NCBI GenBank assembly: GCA_945957395.1
Contig: CAMFKE010000007.1
Location: forward strand, 1 to 64,000
From: an uncultured Opitutia bacterium
Lineage (GTDB): Bacteria > Verrucomicrobiota > Verrucomicrobiia > Opitutales > UBA953
Length of the DNA stretch: 64,000 nt
Direction: 5' to 3'
Shown piece after piece: positions 38,032 through 47,600 of the stretch (position 1 is the stretch's first letter; each line of letters begins with the position of its first letter). The notes beneath the pieces were generated by a model that had not been told where the DNA came from, did no database searches, and saw only the letters and a list, made by a program, of their open reading frames with translations. Position numbers and translations under genes: made by a program.

Positions 38032-38970
38032 TCAGAGCTGGTCGGGCGACCAAGAATCAATCCACTCGAGTTTCGGTTTTCCCTCCGCAAAACGCAGGGG
38101 CAGCCACACATAACGCGAGTCGCGCAGGTTCTGCGGATTCCACCGGTCCGCCATGAAAACATACGCCCCCGGCCGCCCGGCCACGGGCAGCACATGCGTG
38201 CTTTGACTGTCAAAGGTGGTCCCCGCCTTCCCCCCCGCACACGGATTCCCCAACTCCGTCCACGGGCCCATCGGCGTGGGCGCCACCGCCGAGCGCGCCG
38301 GGTTCGGCGCCCACCCGGACTGCCCCGACGCGATCATGTAGTAACGGCCGCCGTGCTTAAAGAGTGCCGGCGCCTCCCAGAATTTGTTCTCAAACGCCTT
38401 CGCGTACACGCCGGTGTGCGCCGTGTAGTCCTCCGAGAGTTTGGAAATCAGGATCGTGGCGTTGTTTTCCGAAGCGTAGACATGGTAGGCCGAGCCGTCG
38501 TCGTCGACGAACACGGTCATGTCCCGGCACATGCGCCCCTCGGGCCGCACGCTGCCCAGGTAGGTGAAGGGGCCCGCGGGCGAATCCGCCACCGCCACCC
38601 CGCCCCGCGCGTACCCGTAATCGGCGCTGTCGATGTGCGCCCACATCACGAACTTGCCCGTCTTGCGGTTGAACACGACCTTCGGCCGCTCCAGCACCAT
38701 CTCCGGGCGCAGGTCGTGGCCGGGCCGGTCGACGCCTTTCAACGCGAGCCCCTCAAATTTCCAATTCAGCAGGTCGAGCGAGGAGTAACAGGAAACCCCG
38801 ATCACATCGACGCGATCGACCGGGCTGCGCCGCGTGGGCCCGTCCTTGTATTCCCCATACCAATAATAAACGCCCTCGTGGAACAGGATGCCGCCGCCGT
38901 GCGCCTGGATCACCCGGCCTTCCGTGTCCGACCACACCTCGCCCGAGCGGATCGTGTCCCGCGGGACCAC
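38032..38970 (-). CDS. GH43-family glycoside hydrolase (downstream part of split gene)
   Basis: 312 aa catalytic domain of a five-bladed propeller hydrolase of family GH43. GEVWSDTEGRVIQAHGGGIL, YYWYGEYKDG, ERPKVVFNRKTGKFVMWAHI, CRDMTVFVDDDGSAYHVYAS and WEAPALFKHGGRYYMIAS (general-acid Glu) are characteristic. Substrate is not determined. There is no signal peptide, and only GTG at 38970 can start it. The frame upstream is open except for a single TAG at 38986-38988, beyond which the NPCBM-domain secreted protein continues in the same frame. So these are probably the two halves of one exported enzyme. Confidence 0.78.
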   Translation of the reverse strand: MVPRDTIRSGEVWSDTEGRVIQAHGGGILFHEGVYYWYGEYKDGPTRRSPVDRVDVIGVSCYSSLDLLNWKFEGLALKGVDRPGHDLRPEMVLERPKVVFNRKTGKFVMWAHIDSADYGYARGGVAVADSPAGPFTYLGSVRPEGRMCRDMTVFVDDDGSAYHVYASENNATILISKLSEDYTAHTGVYAKAFENKFWEAPALFKHGGRYYMIASGQSGWAPNPARSAVAPTPMGPWTELGNPCAGGKAGTTFDSQSTHVLPVAGRPGAYVFMADRWNPQNLRDSRYVWLPLRFAEGKPKLEWIDSWSPDQL

Positions 38971-38985
38971 CGGCCCGGGCGCGAC

Positions 38986-39894
38986 CTAGAAAAAGGCGGC
39001 GCCGCGACGCGGCACCGACGCCGACAGGGCCTCCGCGGGCGCGAAAGCGGCCCCCGCCGGCCCAAGCTCCCGCACCCGGCATGGGGCGGCGAAATTCAGG
39101 TCGCGCGCCTCCACCCGCATCCGCTCCGGTCCCGCGTGCTCGCGCCACGGATTTTCCAAAAACACCGAAAACCGCACCGACCCGCGCGAACCGCCGGAAT
39201 CATCCACGCCGACCCGCACGCGGAACCGCTCGTACCCGGGCGGCAGGTCGTACTCGATCACGGAACCCGCGTGGGTGCCGATGCCGGACGCGACCGGTTT
39301 CCCGCCGAGCCGCAAATCGGAACCCGCCGCACTCTTGCCGAGCGCGACCCGCCCCCAGCCCGTCGTGGCGGACACCCAGCCCAACTCGGTCAGCCGCAAC
39401 TCCCCCGCCGGTCCGGACAGTCGCGGCTCACACCAGTCGGCATGATCGCCGGACTCGCCGTCGCCACCGTCGTCGGCCACCAAGTATAACTTTTTCGCGC
39501 CGTTGAGCGGCAGGTCGAGATCGACGCCGCGACCCGGCGTGCGGGCCGTCAACACGGCGGAGGTATACGCGGCCCGCTGCGGATCCAGCTCCGGCTTGCG
39601 CCCCGTGTGATTAAACAACCCGACCAACCGGCTTCCGTCCTGCAATTCGCTGGAGCGGACTTCCATCCCGTCGACCTCCGCGACCACACGGGCGGGCCCC
39701 GCCGCCGCCGGCAAACCCGCGGCCCGCAGGTCGGCCTCCACCTCCGCCGCGGATCGGGCGGACTCGAGCAGGTTTCGCTCCAGGCGCGGGCCGAACGCGA
39801 ACGGCGTCCCGGCGGAGGCCGGCGCCTCGGCGGCAAACAGGGCGGCGAACGGCACCGGGCAGATCAGGAGCGGGAGCAGACAGAAACTATTCAT
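38986..39894 (-). CDS. Secreted NPCBM-domain protein (upstream part of split gene)
   Basis: 302 aa. Signal peptide: FCLLPLLICPVPFAALFAA. The first domain (40-120) is unknown; the second, about 150-255, is an NPCBM carbohydrate-binding domain: ELGWVSATTGWGRVALGKSA, PVASGIGTHAGSVIEYDLPP, RFRVRVGVDDSGGSRGSVRF. NPCBM domains sit beside catalytic domains of exported glycosidases. The protein ends RRGAAFF-TAG, and the following codons VAPGPVVPRDTI continue in frame into GH43. If the TAG is real, the secreted binding domain would be made without its catalytic part. Confidence 0.75.
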   Translation of the reverse strand: MNSFCLLPLLICPVPFAALFAAEAPASAGTPFAFGPRLERNLLESARSAAEVEADLRAAGLPAAAGPARVVAEVDGMEVRSSELQDGSRLVGLFNHTGRKPELDPQRAAYTSAVLTARTPGRGVDLDLPLNGAKKLYLVADDGGDGESGDHADWCEPRLSGPAGELRLTELGWVSATTGWGRVALGKSAAGSDLRLGGKPVASGIGTHAGSVIEYDLPPGYERFRVRVGVDDSGGSRGSVRFSVFLENPWREHAGPERMRVEARDLNFAAPCRVRELGPAGAAFAPAEALSASVPRRGAAFF

Positions 39895-40021
39895 AAGGGG
39901 AAAGGGGACGGGCGCACGGCCGCCGCGCCTTGCGGCGACCGCGGCATCCGCCGGTATATTCGGTGCCGGCGACCGTGGTTCCCGGCTATTTCGCCGGCGG
40001 CCCGATAAATCGGCATAGGCA

Positions 40022-41620
40022 TCACGGGCCGACCGGCGTGAGTTTCACGAATTTCACGCCATGGCGCCCGACACGCGCCGTGAACACCCCGGACACGGCG
40101 GGCTCCTCGGCGCACCGCCACAGGTCGCGCACCGCGAAGCGCCCGGTCAGCCCGAGCGGCTCCAGCGGCACCCGGGCGTCCGTAGCCCGGTCACCCCGGT
40201 TAAAGACGGCCAGAGCCCGCGTGCCATCCGCGAGCGGCTTCACGAACACCACGAGGCCGCCGCCCAAGTCATGTTTCGTGCCGGCAAGACCGAGTTCATC
40301 CTGATCCACCGCGATGACCTCCGGATTCGTGAGCAGCCCGAGCGTGAAGTCGTCGAGCTGACGCAGGTCACACGAGACGATGAGCGGCGCGGCCTGCACG
40401 GCCCAGAGCGACACCTGCGCATACTGCTCGTGCGGCGTGAGCCGCGTGGCGTGCCCTTCGTTTTGGCGATTCGGCACACCGATGAATCCGACCTGCAGCA
40501 TGTCGGGGTCGTTCCAGTTGCCGGGCTTGGAATACTCACGCCAGGACGGATTACGCCCGAAACCGATGTCGGCGACACTCCCCCAGGCGTCATGGATGTC
40601 GCCCGAGGTGCGCCAGAGTTCGGCGTACCGCCCGTATTCCGCGGCGTCGGCACGCGTGGCCTCGTTGGAAAGGCTCAGCACGATGTCGCGACCGGAGGCG
40701 CGCACGGCGTCACTGACGCGCTTCGTGGTGGGCACATCGATGGGTTTCCAATCCACCTTGATGTAATCGAAGCCCCACGCCGCGAGGCGCTTCATATCGA
40801 GGTCCATGCGCCACACCGGCCCCACCCGGCCCACGCCGCACTCATTGAACCCCGGGAAGCGCCCGAACAACTGGGCGCGCTGCAGGCGTTTCCCGGCCGG
40901 CTTCGCCAGCTTCTCGTAATCGAGGTCGGCGGGGGCCGATCCGCCCATGAAACCGGCATACGAGCCAATCCACGGCGTGGAATAGATCCCGGCCTTGAGG
41001 CCCAGCCCGTGCACATACGCCGTCAGCGCGGCCATGTCCGGAAACCGATCGTTGGCCGTGATGGCGCCGGTCGCGTCGCGTTGCCCGCCCTGCCAGCAAT
41101 CGTCGATGTTCACATAAGTCCAGCCGTGGTCGGCCAGGCCGGAGGCGTGCATCGCCTTGGCCATATCGCGCACCCCGGCGTCGGTGACGCCCTCGGAGAA
41201 ACAGTACCAACTGTTCCAGCCCATCGGCGGCGTGAGCGCGATGCGGTCGCCGCACACGAGTTTCAACACCGCCTTCGCCGCACCGTGCGCGTTGGTCGCG
41301 GTGAGCGTAAACTTGTACTCACCTTTCACCGACAGTTTCCCCGTGAGCACCCCGGTGGCGGGATCCAGCGCCACACCGGCGGGCAACCCCGCCGCCGCGA
41401 ACCGCATCGGCCGCTCCCCGGACACCGCCACGCGGAAAAACACCGGCGACCCCGGTCGCACGCCGAACACCTTCGCCCCGTTCACCCGCGGCGTCGGCGG
41501 GGTCGGCGGCGTCAGCCGGCCGGGCTGGCCGTCCACCCCGGCGGGAGCGGCGGCGCCGACCAAAACCGACGGGAGCAAAAACGCCAATACGGCGACCGAC
41601 ACGGGGCGATGGAAACACAT
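40022..41620 (-). CDS. GH27 alpha-galactosidase, secreted
   Basis: Hydrolyses terminal alpha-galactosyl residues. 532 aa. Signal peptide (VSVAVLAFLLPSVLVGAAA). An N-terminal putative Ig-like (He_PIG-type) domain (VFFRVAVSGERPMRFAAAGL to TATNAHG) precedes the TIM barrel: LTPPMGWNSWYCFSEGVTD, YVNIDDCWQG, GLKAGIYSTPW, the nucleophile Asp in FDYIKVDWK, and the acid/base Asp in LWRTSGDIHDAWGS. A C-terminal beta-sandwich follows (LAVFNRGDRATDARVPL). The ATG at 41620 places the signal peptide correctly; upstream in-frame codons are arginine-rich leader. A 15-bp palindrome lies 22 bases upstream. Confidence 0.93.
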   Translation of the reverse strand: MCFHRPVSVAVLAFLLPSVLVGAAAPAGVDGQPGRLTPPTPPTPRVNGAKVFGVRPGSPVFFRVAVSGERPMRFAAAGLPAGVALDPATGVLTGKLSVKGEYKFTLTATNAHGAAKAVLKLVCGDRIALTPPMGWNSWYCFSEGVTDAGVRDMAKAMHASGLADHGWTYVNIDDCWQGGQRDATGAITANDRFPDMAALTAYVHGLGLKAGIYSTPWIGSYAGFMGGSAPADLDYEKLAKPAGKRLQRAQLFGRFPGFNECGVGRVGPVWRMDLDMKRLAAWGFDYIKVDWKPIDVPTTKRVSDAVRASGRDIVLSLSNEATRADAAEYGRYAELWRTSGDIHDAWGSVADIGFGRNPSWREYSKPGNWNDPDMLQVGFIGVPNRQNEGHATRLTPHEQYAQVSLWAVQAAPLIVSCDLRQLDDFTLGLLTNPEVIAVDQDELGLAGTKHDLGGGLVVFVKPLADGTRALAVFNRGDRATDARVPLEPLGLTGRFAVRDLWRCAEEPAVSGVFTARVGRHGVKFVKLTPVGP

Positions 41621-41641
41621 GCGATAAGCTCTGCCTGCGCA

Positions 41642-41656
41642 GGGAATGCCATTCCC
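41642..41656 (-). promoter_or_regulatory. Possible operator palindrome upstream of GH27 gene
   Basis: GGGAATGCCATTCCC: two perfect 7-base half-sites around one base, 22 bases before the GH27 start codon and directly downstream of the regulator gene. Its size and position suit the binding site of a dimeric regulator. I see no second copy upstream of the sulfatase or the NPCBM gene, which weakens the case. Confidence 0.35.
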
Positions 41657-41723
41657 GCCCAAGCGCCGGCCCGCGCCGCCTCGATTTCCGGCAATTCGCA
41701 CGGTTTTGGCGAAAAACGACAGG

Positions 41724-42857
41724 CTACGCGCGCCCCGCCGCCCGCTCCGCCCGGACCAGCGCCGACAGCCCGGAAAAACCCGCGGCGCGCGCGACCGCCT
41801 CGCGGGTGAGCCGCCGGTCGGCCGCGAACCGGCGGGCGAGCCCGAGGCGAATCCCGGACAAGACGGCGAGCGGACGGGTGCCCAGATGGGAGCGAAAGAG
41901 GTGGTGCGCCGTGCGTTCGGCGATGCCGCACTCGGCGTAAAGTGTATCCAGACATTCCGGGCGGTGGGCGTTTTCCCGCAGGTGGCGCAGCAGCCGGTCC
42001 AGCTCGGGATGCCCCGCGGCGGGCGCCGCCGTGCTCGCCCGCACCGTCACGCCGGCGATGGGCACCACGACCGGTCCCGCCGGCCGCGGCTCACCGCGCA
42101 TGAGCCGGCCGAGTAACTCCGCCGCGGCGCGCCCCTTGGCGGCGAAGCCCATGTTCACGCTTGAGAGCGGCACCGGCGCACATTCGCACAGGGTGCGGTC
42201 ATCGTCGGCGCCGAGCACCGCGACCTCCTCCGGCACGCGCACCCCGGTGTCCAAGCACAGGTGCAGCGCCTCCCGTGCGAGCGGGTCATCGGGCGCGAAC
42301 ACCCCGATGCGTCCGCCCGCGGGCCGGTCCCGCGGATCAAAGTCACCCGGTTCCACCACCCGCACCGGCAACGCGCACCGCGCCGCGCCGGCCCGGAATC
42401 CGGCCAGACGCGCCCGCGTAATCGCGCCGGGCGACCGGGGAGACAGGAACACCAGCGCCGCCGGATTCAGCCCCGCCAAATGCCGCGCCGCCCGCTCGCC
42501 GATGTCCTCGTCGTAGGACAGGACCTTCGGCGCCCCATAATGATCCCCATGGGTCTCGATATCCACGACCGGCACCCCGGCCGCCACGAACCCGCGCACC
42601 GCCTCGATCAGCGGCGCGCAGTCGCCCGTGAACACGATCACGCCCGCGGGCTGCTCCGGCACCGGCAAGGGCGCCCCCCGGTGCCAACGCATCCGCTCAT
42701 CAAGCCGCCATCCCTGCTCCGCCGCCACCGCCGCGATGCCGGCGTAAATCTCCTCCATCCACCAGCCCTGCGCCACCCAGACGCGAGGGCGGGCGCCGGC
42801 GGGCGCACACGCGGCGGCGAAGTTCACCGGATACTTAGAGGAAAAGCGGGTTGGCAT
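41724..42857 (-). CDS. XylR-type transcriptional regulator (LacI sensor + AraC HTH)
   Basis: 377 aa. Residues 24-265 form a periplasmic-binding-like sugar sensor of the LacI/XylR type (RVWVAQGWWMEEIYAGIAAV, VIVFTGDCAPLIEAVR, VVDIETHG, AALVFLSPRSPGAITRARL, EVAVLGADDDRTLCEC). The rest is an AraC-type double HTH (LDTLYAECGIAERTAHHLF, then AVARAAGFSGLSALVR). The last HTH helix is followed by only 8 residues, slightly shorter than normal. It overlaps the sulfatase stop by 23 bases and lies between sulfatase and GH27, so it most likely activates this glycan locus in response to a sugar. Confidence 0.86.
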   Translation of the reverse strand: MPTRFSSKYPVNFAAACAPAGARPRVWVAQGWWMEEIYAGIAAVAAEQGWRLDERMRWHRGAPLPVPEQPAGVIVFTGDCAPLIEAVRGFVAAGVPVVDIETHGDHYGAPKVLSYDEDIGERAARHLAGLNPAALVFLSPRSPGAITRARLAGFRAGAARCALPVRVVEPGDFDPRDRPAGGRIGVFAPDDPLAREALHLCLDTGVRVPEEVAVLGADDDRTLCECAPVPLSSVNMGFAAKGRAAAELLGRLMRGEPRPAGPVVVPIAGVTVRASTAAPAAGHPELDRLLRHLRENAHRPECLDTLYAECGIAERTAHHLFRSHLGTRPLAVLSGIRLGLARRFAADRRLTREAVARAAGFSGLSALVRAERAAGRA

Positions 42858-44340
42858 GCGCCCGGTTCCGCGCCGGATCGCGGGCCGGCTCCGGCTTCGC
42901 CTTGGGTTTCGGCGGCTGCGCGCCCTGCTCGCGCAGGCGCGCCTCCAGCTTGGCGGTGAGCTCCCGCACCTTGCCGGGCTCTTTCGCCGCCAGGTTGTTT
43001 TTTTCCGCCGGATCGGTCGCGAGGTCGTACAGTTCGACGGAGTCGTATTCGTACCAGCGCACCAGTTTCCAATCCCCCACCCGGATGGCGCTGTACGGCG
43101 TGATTACCCCGCCGCACCAGTAATGCGGAAAATGCCACACCACGGCGTCGCGCTCGACTTTGCCGCCGCGCAGCGCCGGCAGGATGTCGACCCCGTCGAT
43201 CCCGGGTGCCGACGCCGCCTCGGGCGCCCCGGCGAGTTTTGCGAAAGTCGGGAAAAAGTCGGTGCCCACCACCGGCGTGTCATTCACGCTGCCGGGCTGC
43301 GCCACCCCCGGCATCTTCACGATCAGCGGCACACGCACGCCGCCCTCATAGGGAAACCCCTTTTGCGCACGCAACGGCGCGTTGCTGGTGTGCCCGGGGT
43401 AGTTCGTCACCCCGCCGTTGTCCGAAGTGAACACCACGATGGTGTCACGCTCCAGCCCGGTCGCCTTCAGGTGCTCGTTAATGCGGCCCACCGACTCATC
43501 GACCGCCTTCACCATCGCCGCATACAGCGGGCTGTTCTGGCCCCCGTCGGCCAGCACCGCCTTGTAGCTTTCGATATCCTCGGTTTTCGCCGCCAGAGGC
43601 CCGTGTACGGCATAGTGCGGCAGATAAATGAAAAACGGCTCCTCTCGATGCGCGTCGATGAACTTGATCGCCTCGTAGGTCAGCCGATCCGTCAGGTATT
43701 CACCCGGCCGCCCCCCCGCATCCGCCAACCCGGGCACGCGATGCGTGTCTTTGGGTTTCCCATACGGCCAGAAATACGACGCCGGCTGGCCGGGATGCCC
43801 GCCGCCCGCATTCACATCGAATCCGTGACGCTTCGGCCCGTCCCCGTCGGCATCATCTCCGCCCAGGTGCCACTTGCCGATGGACGCCGTGGCGTATCCG
43901 CGCGACTTCAGCACCTCGGCCAGCGTGTGTTCGGATGCGGGCAGCCGCATCGTCCAGTCAGGGTTGTCAAACCGCCGGTCCTTGGCCTTCGGCGCATAGG
44001 CGGAATTCATGTCCCCGGGAATCCAGTCCGTGATATGCAGTCGCTGCGGAGACTTCCCCGTGAGCAGCGCCGCACGCGACGGCGAACACACCGCGGCGGC
44101 CGCATACCCTTGTGTGAAGCGCATGCCTTCCGCGGCCAGCCGGTCGAGGTGCGGCGTGCGGTAGTAGCGGCTGCCGTTCGGCGCGATGTCTTTCCACCCC
44201 ATGTCGTCGATCAGGATAATCACGATATTCGGCGGGCGTTTCGCCTCCACCGGCTCAACGGCGGCGACCAACGCGGGGGCGCCCACTCCCGCCGCCGTGG
44301 CGGCAAGAGCGGCGAAAAACATTCCGGGCATACGAGTCAT
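42835..44340 (-). CDS. Secreted arylsulfatase-type sulfatase (S1 family)
   Basis: 501 aa, exported. Signal peptide about residues 1-28 (MFFAALAATAAGVGAPALVA). The formylglycine motif is CSPSRAALLTG, with Cys as the modified residue. Metal-binding blocks are NIVIILIDDMGWKDIAPNG and FTSDNGG; further YATASIGKWHLGG and FEGGVRVPLIV-like YEGGVRVPLIVKMPG. Removes sulfate esters from a sulfated glycan. C-terminal Lys/Pro/Arg-rich tail. It opens the minus-strand locus; a formylglycine-generating enzyme would be needed and is not in the window. Confidence 0.92.
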   Translation of the reverse strand: MTRMPGMFFAALAATAAGVGAPALVAAVEPVEAKRPPNIVIILIDDMGWKDIAPNGSRYYRTPHLDRLAAEGMRFTQGYAAAAVCSPSRAALLTGKSPQRLHITDWIPGDMNSAYAPKAKDRRFDNPDWTMRLPASEHTLAEVLKSRGYATASIGKWHLGGDDADGDGPKRHGFDVNAGGGHPGQPASYFWPYGKPKDTHRVPGLADAGGRPGEYLTDRLTYEAIKFIDAHREEPFFIYLPHYAVHGPLAAKTEDIESYKAVLADGGQNSPLYAAMVKAVDESVGRINEHLKATGLERDTIVVFTSDNGGVTNYPGHTSNAPLRAQKGFPYEGGVRVPLIVKMPGVAQPGSVNDTPVVGTDFFPTFAKLAGAPEAASAPGIDGVDILPALRGGKVERDAVVWHFPHYWCGGVITPYSAIRVGDWKLVRWYEYDSVELYDLATDPAEKNNLAAKEPGKVRELTAKLEARLREQGAQPPKPKAKPEPARDPARNRAHANPLFL

Positions 44341-44610
44341 ACGCGGTCACAACACCCGGTCCGCCCAAAGGTTCCACACCCGTCAGGCGCGGCACGAGGC
44401 ATCGCCCCCCCCTCACTTCGACAGCCGAGGCGACCTCTCCTACGACCGCCACGCGACTCAGCGCACCCGGGCGTTCGCCGCATTTCCGAACGGGTCCGGC
44501 GTCATGCGCATGCCGCGCTCGGCGCCTTTTCACGGCGTTTGCCACGGGGCGCTTTTGTTGCCTTGGAATGCGGCGCAAAACCGGCACATCCGCCGCCTCC
44601 CGCCCCCCCG

Positions 44611-47600
44611 ATGCACCTCCGCCTCGCCACCCTCGTCGCCGCCGCCTTCACCCTCGCCGCCCCCGCGGCCCCCGCAGCGCCCGTAGCGCCCGCGCAGGCT
44701 CCCGTGGCGACGCTTTCGGAATCCGCGCCGGTCACCCCGGCGCGCTTCCCCAACGCCGACACCGTGGTGCTCTCGCAGGAGCAGCGCGTGGAGGTCAACG
44801 CCGAGGGCGGATATGTGCGCCGCAGCACCCTGCGCGTGAAGGCGCTCACCGAGAAGGGCCGGCGCGAGCTTCGCAGCCACGACCACGGCTTCAATGTCGC
44901 CTACGGCTTCGCCAAAGCCACCGGCCTGCGCCTGTTCAAGGCCGACGGGCGCACGGTCACGCTCGACCCCGCCGCGCAATCCGCGGTGCAGCAGGACCCG
45001 TCGAGCATGGCGGTCAACATCTACGACCCCAACGACAAGCGCCTCGTGGTCTCCGTGCCCGGCATCGAGGTCGGCGACACCCTGGAAATCTCCATGGAGG
45101 AGGGCGAACCCAAGCCCCGCATGAAGGGCGGCTTCGCCGACATCCTCACGCTCGAGGATGTCAATCCGGTGCTGCGCTCCACCTACACCGTGGTCACCCC
45201 CAAGAGCCTGCCCTTGGCCACCGTCGTGCTCAAGGGCGGCGACGCCAAGGGCCTCTCGCACACCAAGACCGAGAAGGCCGACACGATCGAGTACCGCTGG
45301 GAGATCGGTGAGACGCCCCAGGCCATGCCCGAGCCCGGCATGCCCGCGCTGCACACCTGCGTGCGCCGCCTGCTCGTGAGCACCCTGCCCGACTGGCCGA
45401 GCGTCTCGCGCTGGTACTGGAACCTGTGCGAGCCGCACTTCGCCATCACCCACGAGATCAAGGCCAAGGCCGACGAGCTCGTGAAGGGCGTCGACGACCG
45501 CGAGGAGCGTCTGCGCGCCATCTTCCGCTTCGTCTCCCAGGAGATCCGCTACATGGGCATCACCACCGAGACCGAAGCCCCCGGCTACGAGCCTCACGAT
45601 GTCGCCATGACCTTCGGCAAGCGCTACGGCGTCTGCCGCGACAAGGCCGCCCTGCTCACCGTCATGCTGCGCGCCGCGGGCTTCGACGCCTACCCGGTGC
45701 TCATCATGGCCGGCAGCCGCCTCGACGAGGAGCACCCGTCGCCGTTCTTCAACCACGCCATCACCGCCGTGCGCGAGAGCGACGGCACCTTCCGCCTCAT
45801 GGACTCCACCAACGAGAGCACGAAGGACATCTTCCCGGCCTACCTCGCCAACTGCAGCTACCTGGTCGCCGACCCCAAGGGCGAGCCCCTGCGCGTGGCC
45901 CCCGTGCCATCCGCCGACGCCCACCTGCTCACCGGCGAGACGCGCCTGAGCGTGCGCGCCGACGGCTCCGTCTCCGGCGTGTCCGTGTTGGATTTCGGCG
46001 GCATCAACGACACCTATTACCGCGGCGGTCTGGCCCAGGCCAAACCCGACGACATCCGCCGCTTCGTGCAGAACCGCCTTTCCGCCCTCATGCCGGGCGC
46101 TCGCGTGGAGTCGCTCTCGCTGGAGCCGGAGAACCTGCTCGACACCACGCGCCCCCTGCGCCTGCGCGTCGCCTACACCGCCCCCGAATTCCTCGCCGAC
46201 CGCGAGGGCAAGGCGCTCCTGCGCACCCCGTACCTCGCGCTCACCCTGGGCTTCGCCGTGCAGGAACTCTCCTCCGCCACCGGCCTTGAGAAGCGCCGCT
46301 TCCCCCTCAAGCTCGACATCATCGCCGGCGTGCGCGAGCGCGTCAGCGTCGACCTGCCGCCCAATGTCGGCGAAACCCTCGCGCTGCCCGAAGACCTCGT
46401 CGTGGACGACGCCAACCTCGCCATGCGTCGCAGCATGCGCCGCGAGGGCGCCACGCTCACCGGCGAGGTCGACCTGCGCATGAAGCGCCTCGACATCCCG
46501 GCGGCCGACTACCCCGCGCTGCGCTCCGCCGTGCGCGAGATGGCCCGCGCCGGCAAGCGCGCCGCGCTGCTCTCCACCGACGCGGCCGTGAAGCCCGATT
46601 CGCGCGTGCTCTCGCGCAAGGTCACGCTCACCGCCGCCGACGCCCACTCGATCAGCGTGCGCGTCGAGGAGCGCCGCAGCATCCTCACCTACGCCGGAAA
46701 GAAGGACAACGCCGAGATCAAGCTGTCCTGGAACACGCGCAACCCCGAGCCCGTCCTGGAGCGCGCCGTCGTCACCGACGCCGCCGGCAATCGCCACGAG
46801 GTGAACCCCACGGAGATCAATGTGCTCGACGCCAGCTGGGTAGCCTCCGCCCCGCGCTACGCCCCCGAGCGCGTGAAGGTCGTCGCCCTGCCCAATGTCG
46901 AGGAGGGCTCGCTCATCGACCTGGCCTACACCCAGACCTTCCGCAACCTGCCCGCCCTTTCCTGGAGCTGCGCCTTCGCCTCGTCCGACGCCGTCGACGC
47001 CGAAAGCGTCGAGCTCGTCGCGCCGGCCTCGCTGCCGCTGTACCTCGACAACCGCGCCGGCGCCACCGTCACGCGCCAGGGCGACCTCGTGCGCATCGGC
47101 GTCTCCCGCCGCACCCCGCCCTCCCCGCGCGAGAGCGGCGCCGCCCCGGCCCCGTTCTGGGCGCCCACGCTGGGCGTTTCCTCCGTGGCCACCGACGCCG
47201 ACTACGCCGCCGCCATGCGCGCTCCCCTGGCCGGCAAGGCCGACCCGGACGCCGCCGTGCGCGCCAAGGCCGCGGCGCTCACCGCGGACCTCGCTTCCGA
47301 CTCCGACAAGGTGCGCGCCCTGCGCGACTTCGTCGCCAAGAACATCCGGCAGGCCGGACCGGCCTGGGGCGGCGTGAGCGCCGCCGACACCTCGGGCGCC
47401 GCGCGCACCCTCGCCGACGGCTACGGCAGCGTCGCCGACAGGCACCTGCTGTTCGTCGCCCTTCTGCGCGCCGCCGGCTACGACGCCACGCCCGCGCTCT
47501 TCTGCACCGACCCGCTCACGGCCGCCACGCGCCACGCGGGCGAAAGCCGCCCCGGCGAGTTCTACGACACCATCGGCACGCGCCTGCGCCTGCCCTCCGG

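Noticed and set aside
42856-44610. Long in-frame upstream extension of the DUF3857 gene
   Set aside because: It lies antisense to the certain sulfatase gene and has no domain; the ATG at 44611 is followed by a signal peptide.
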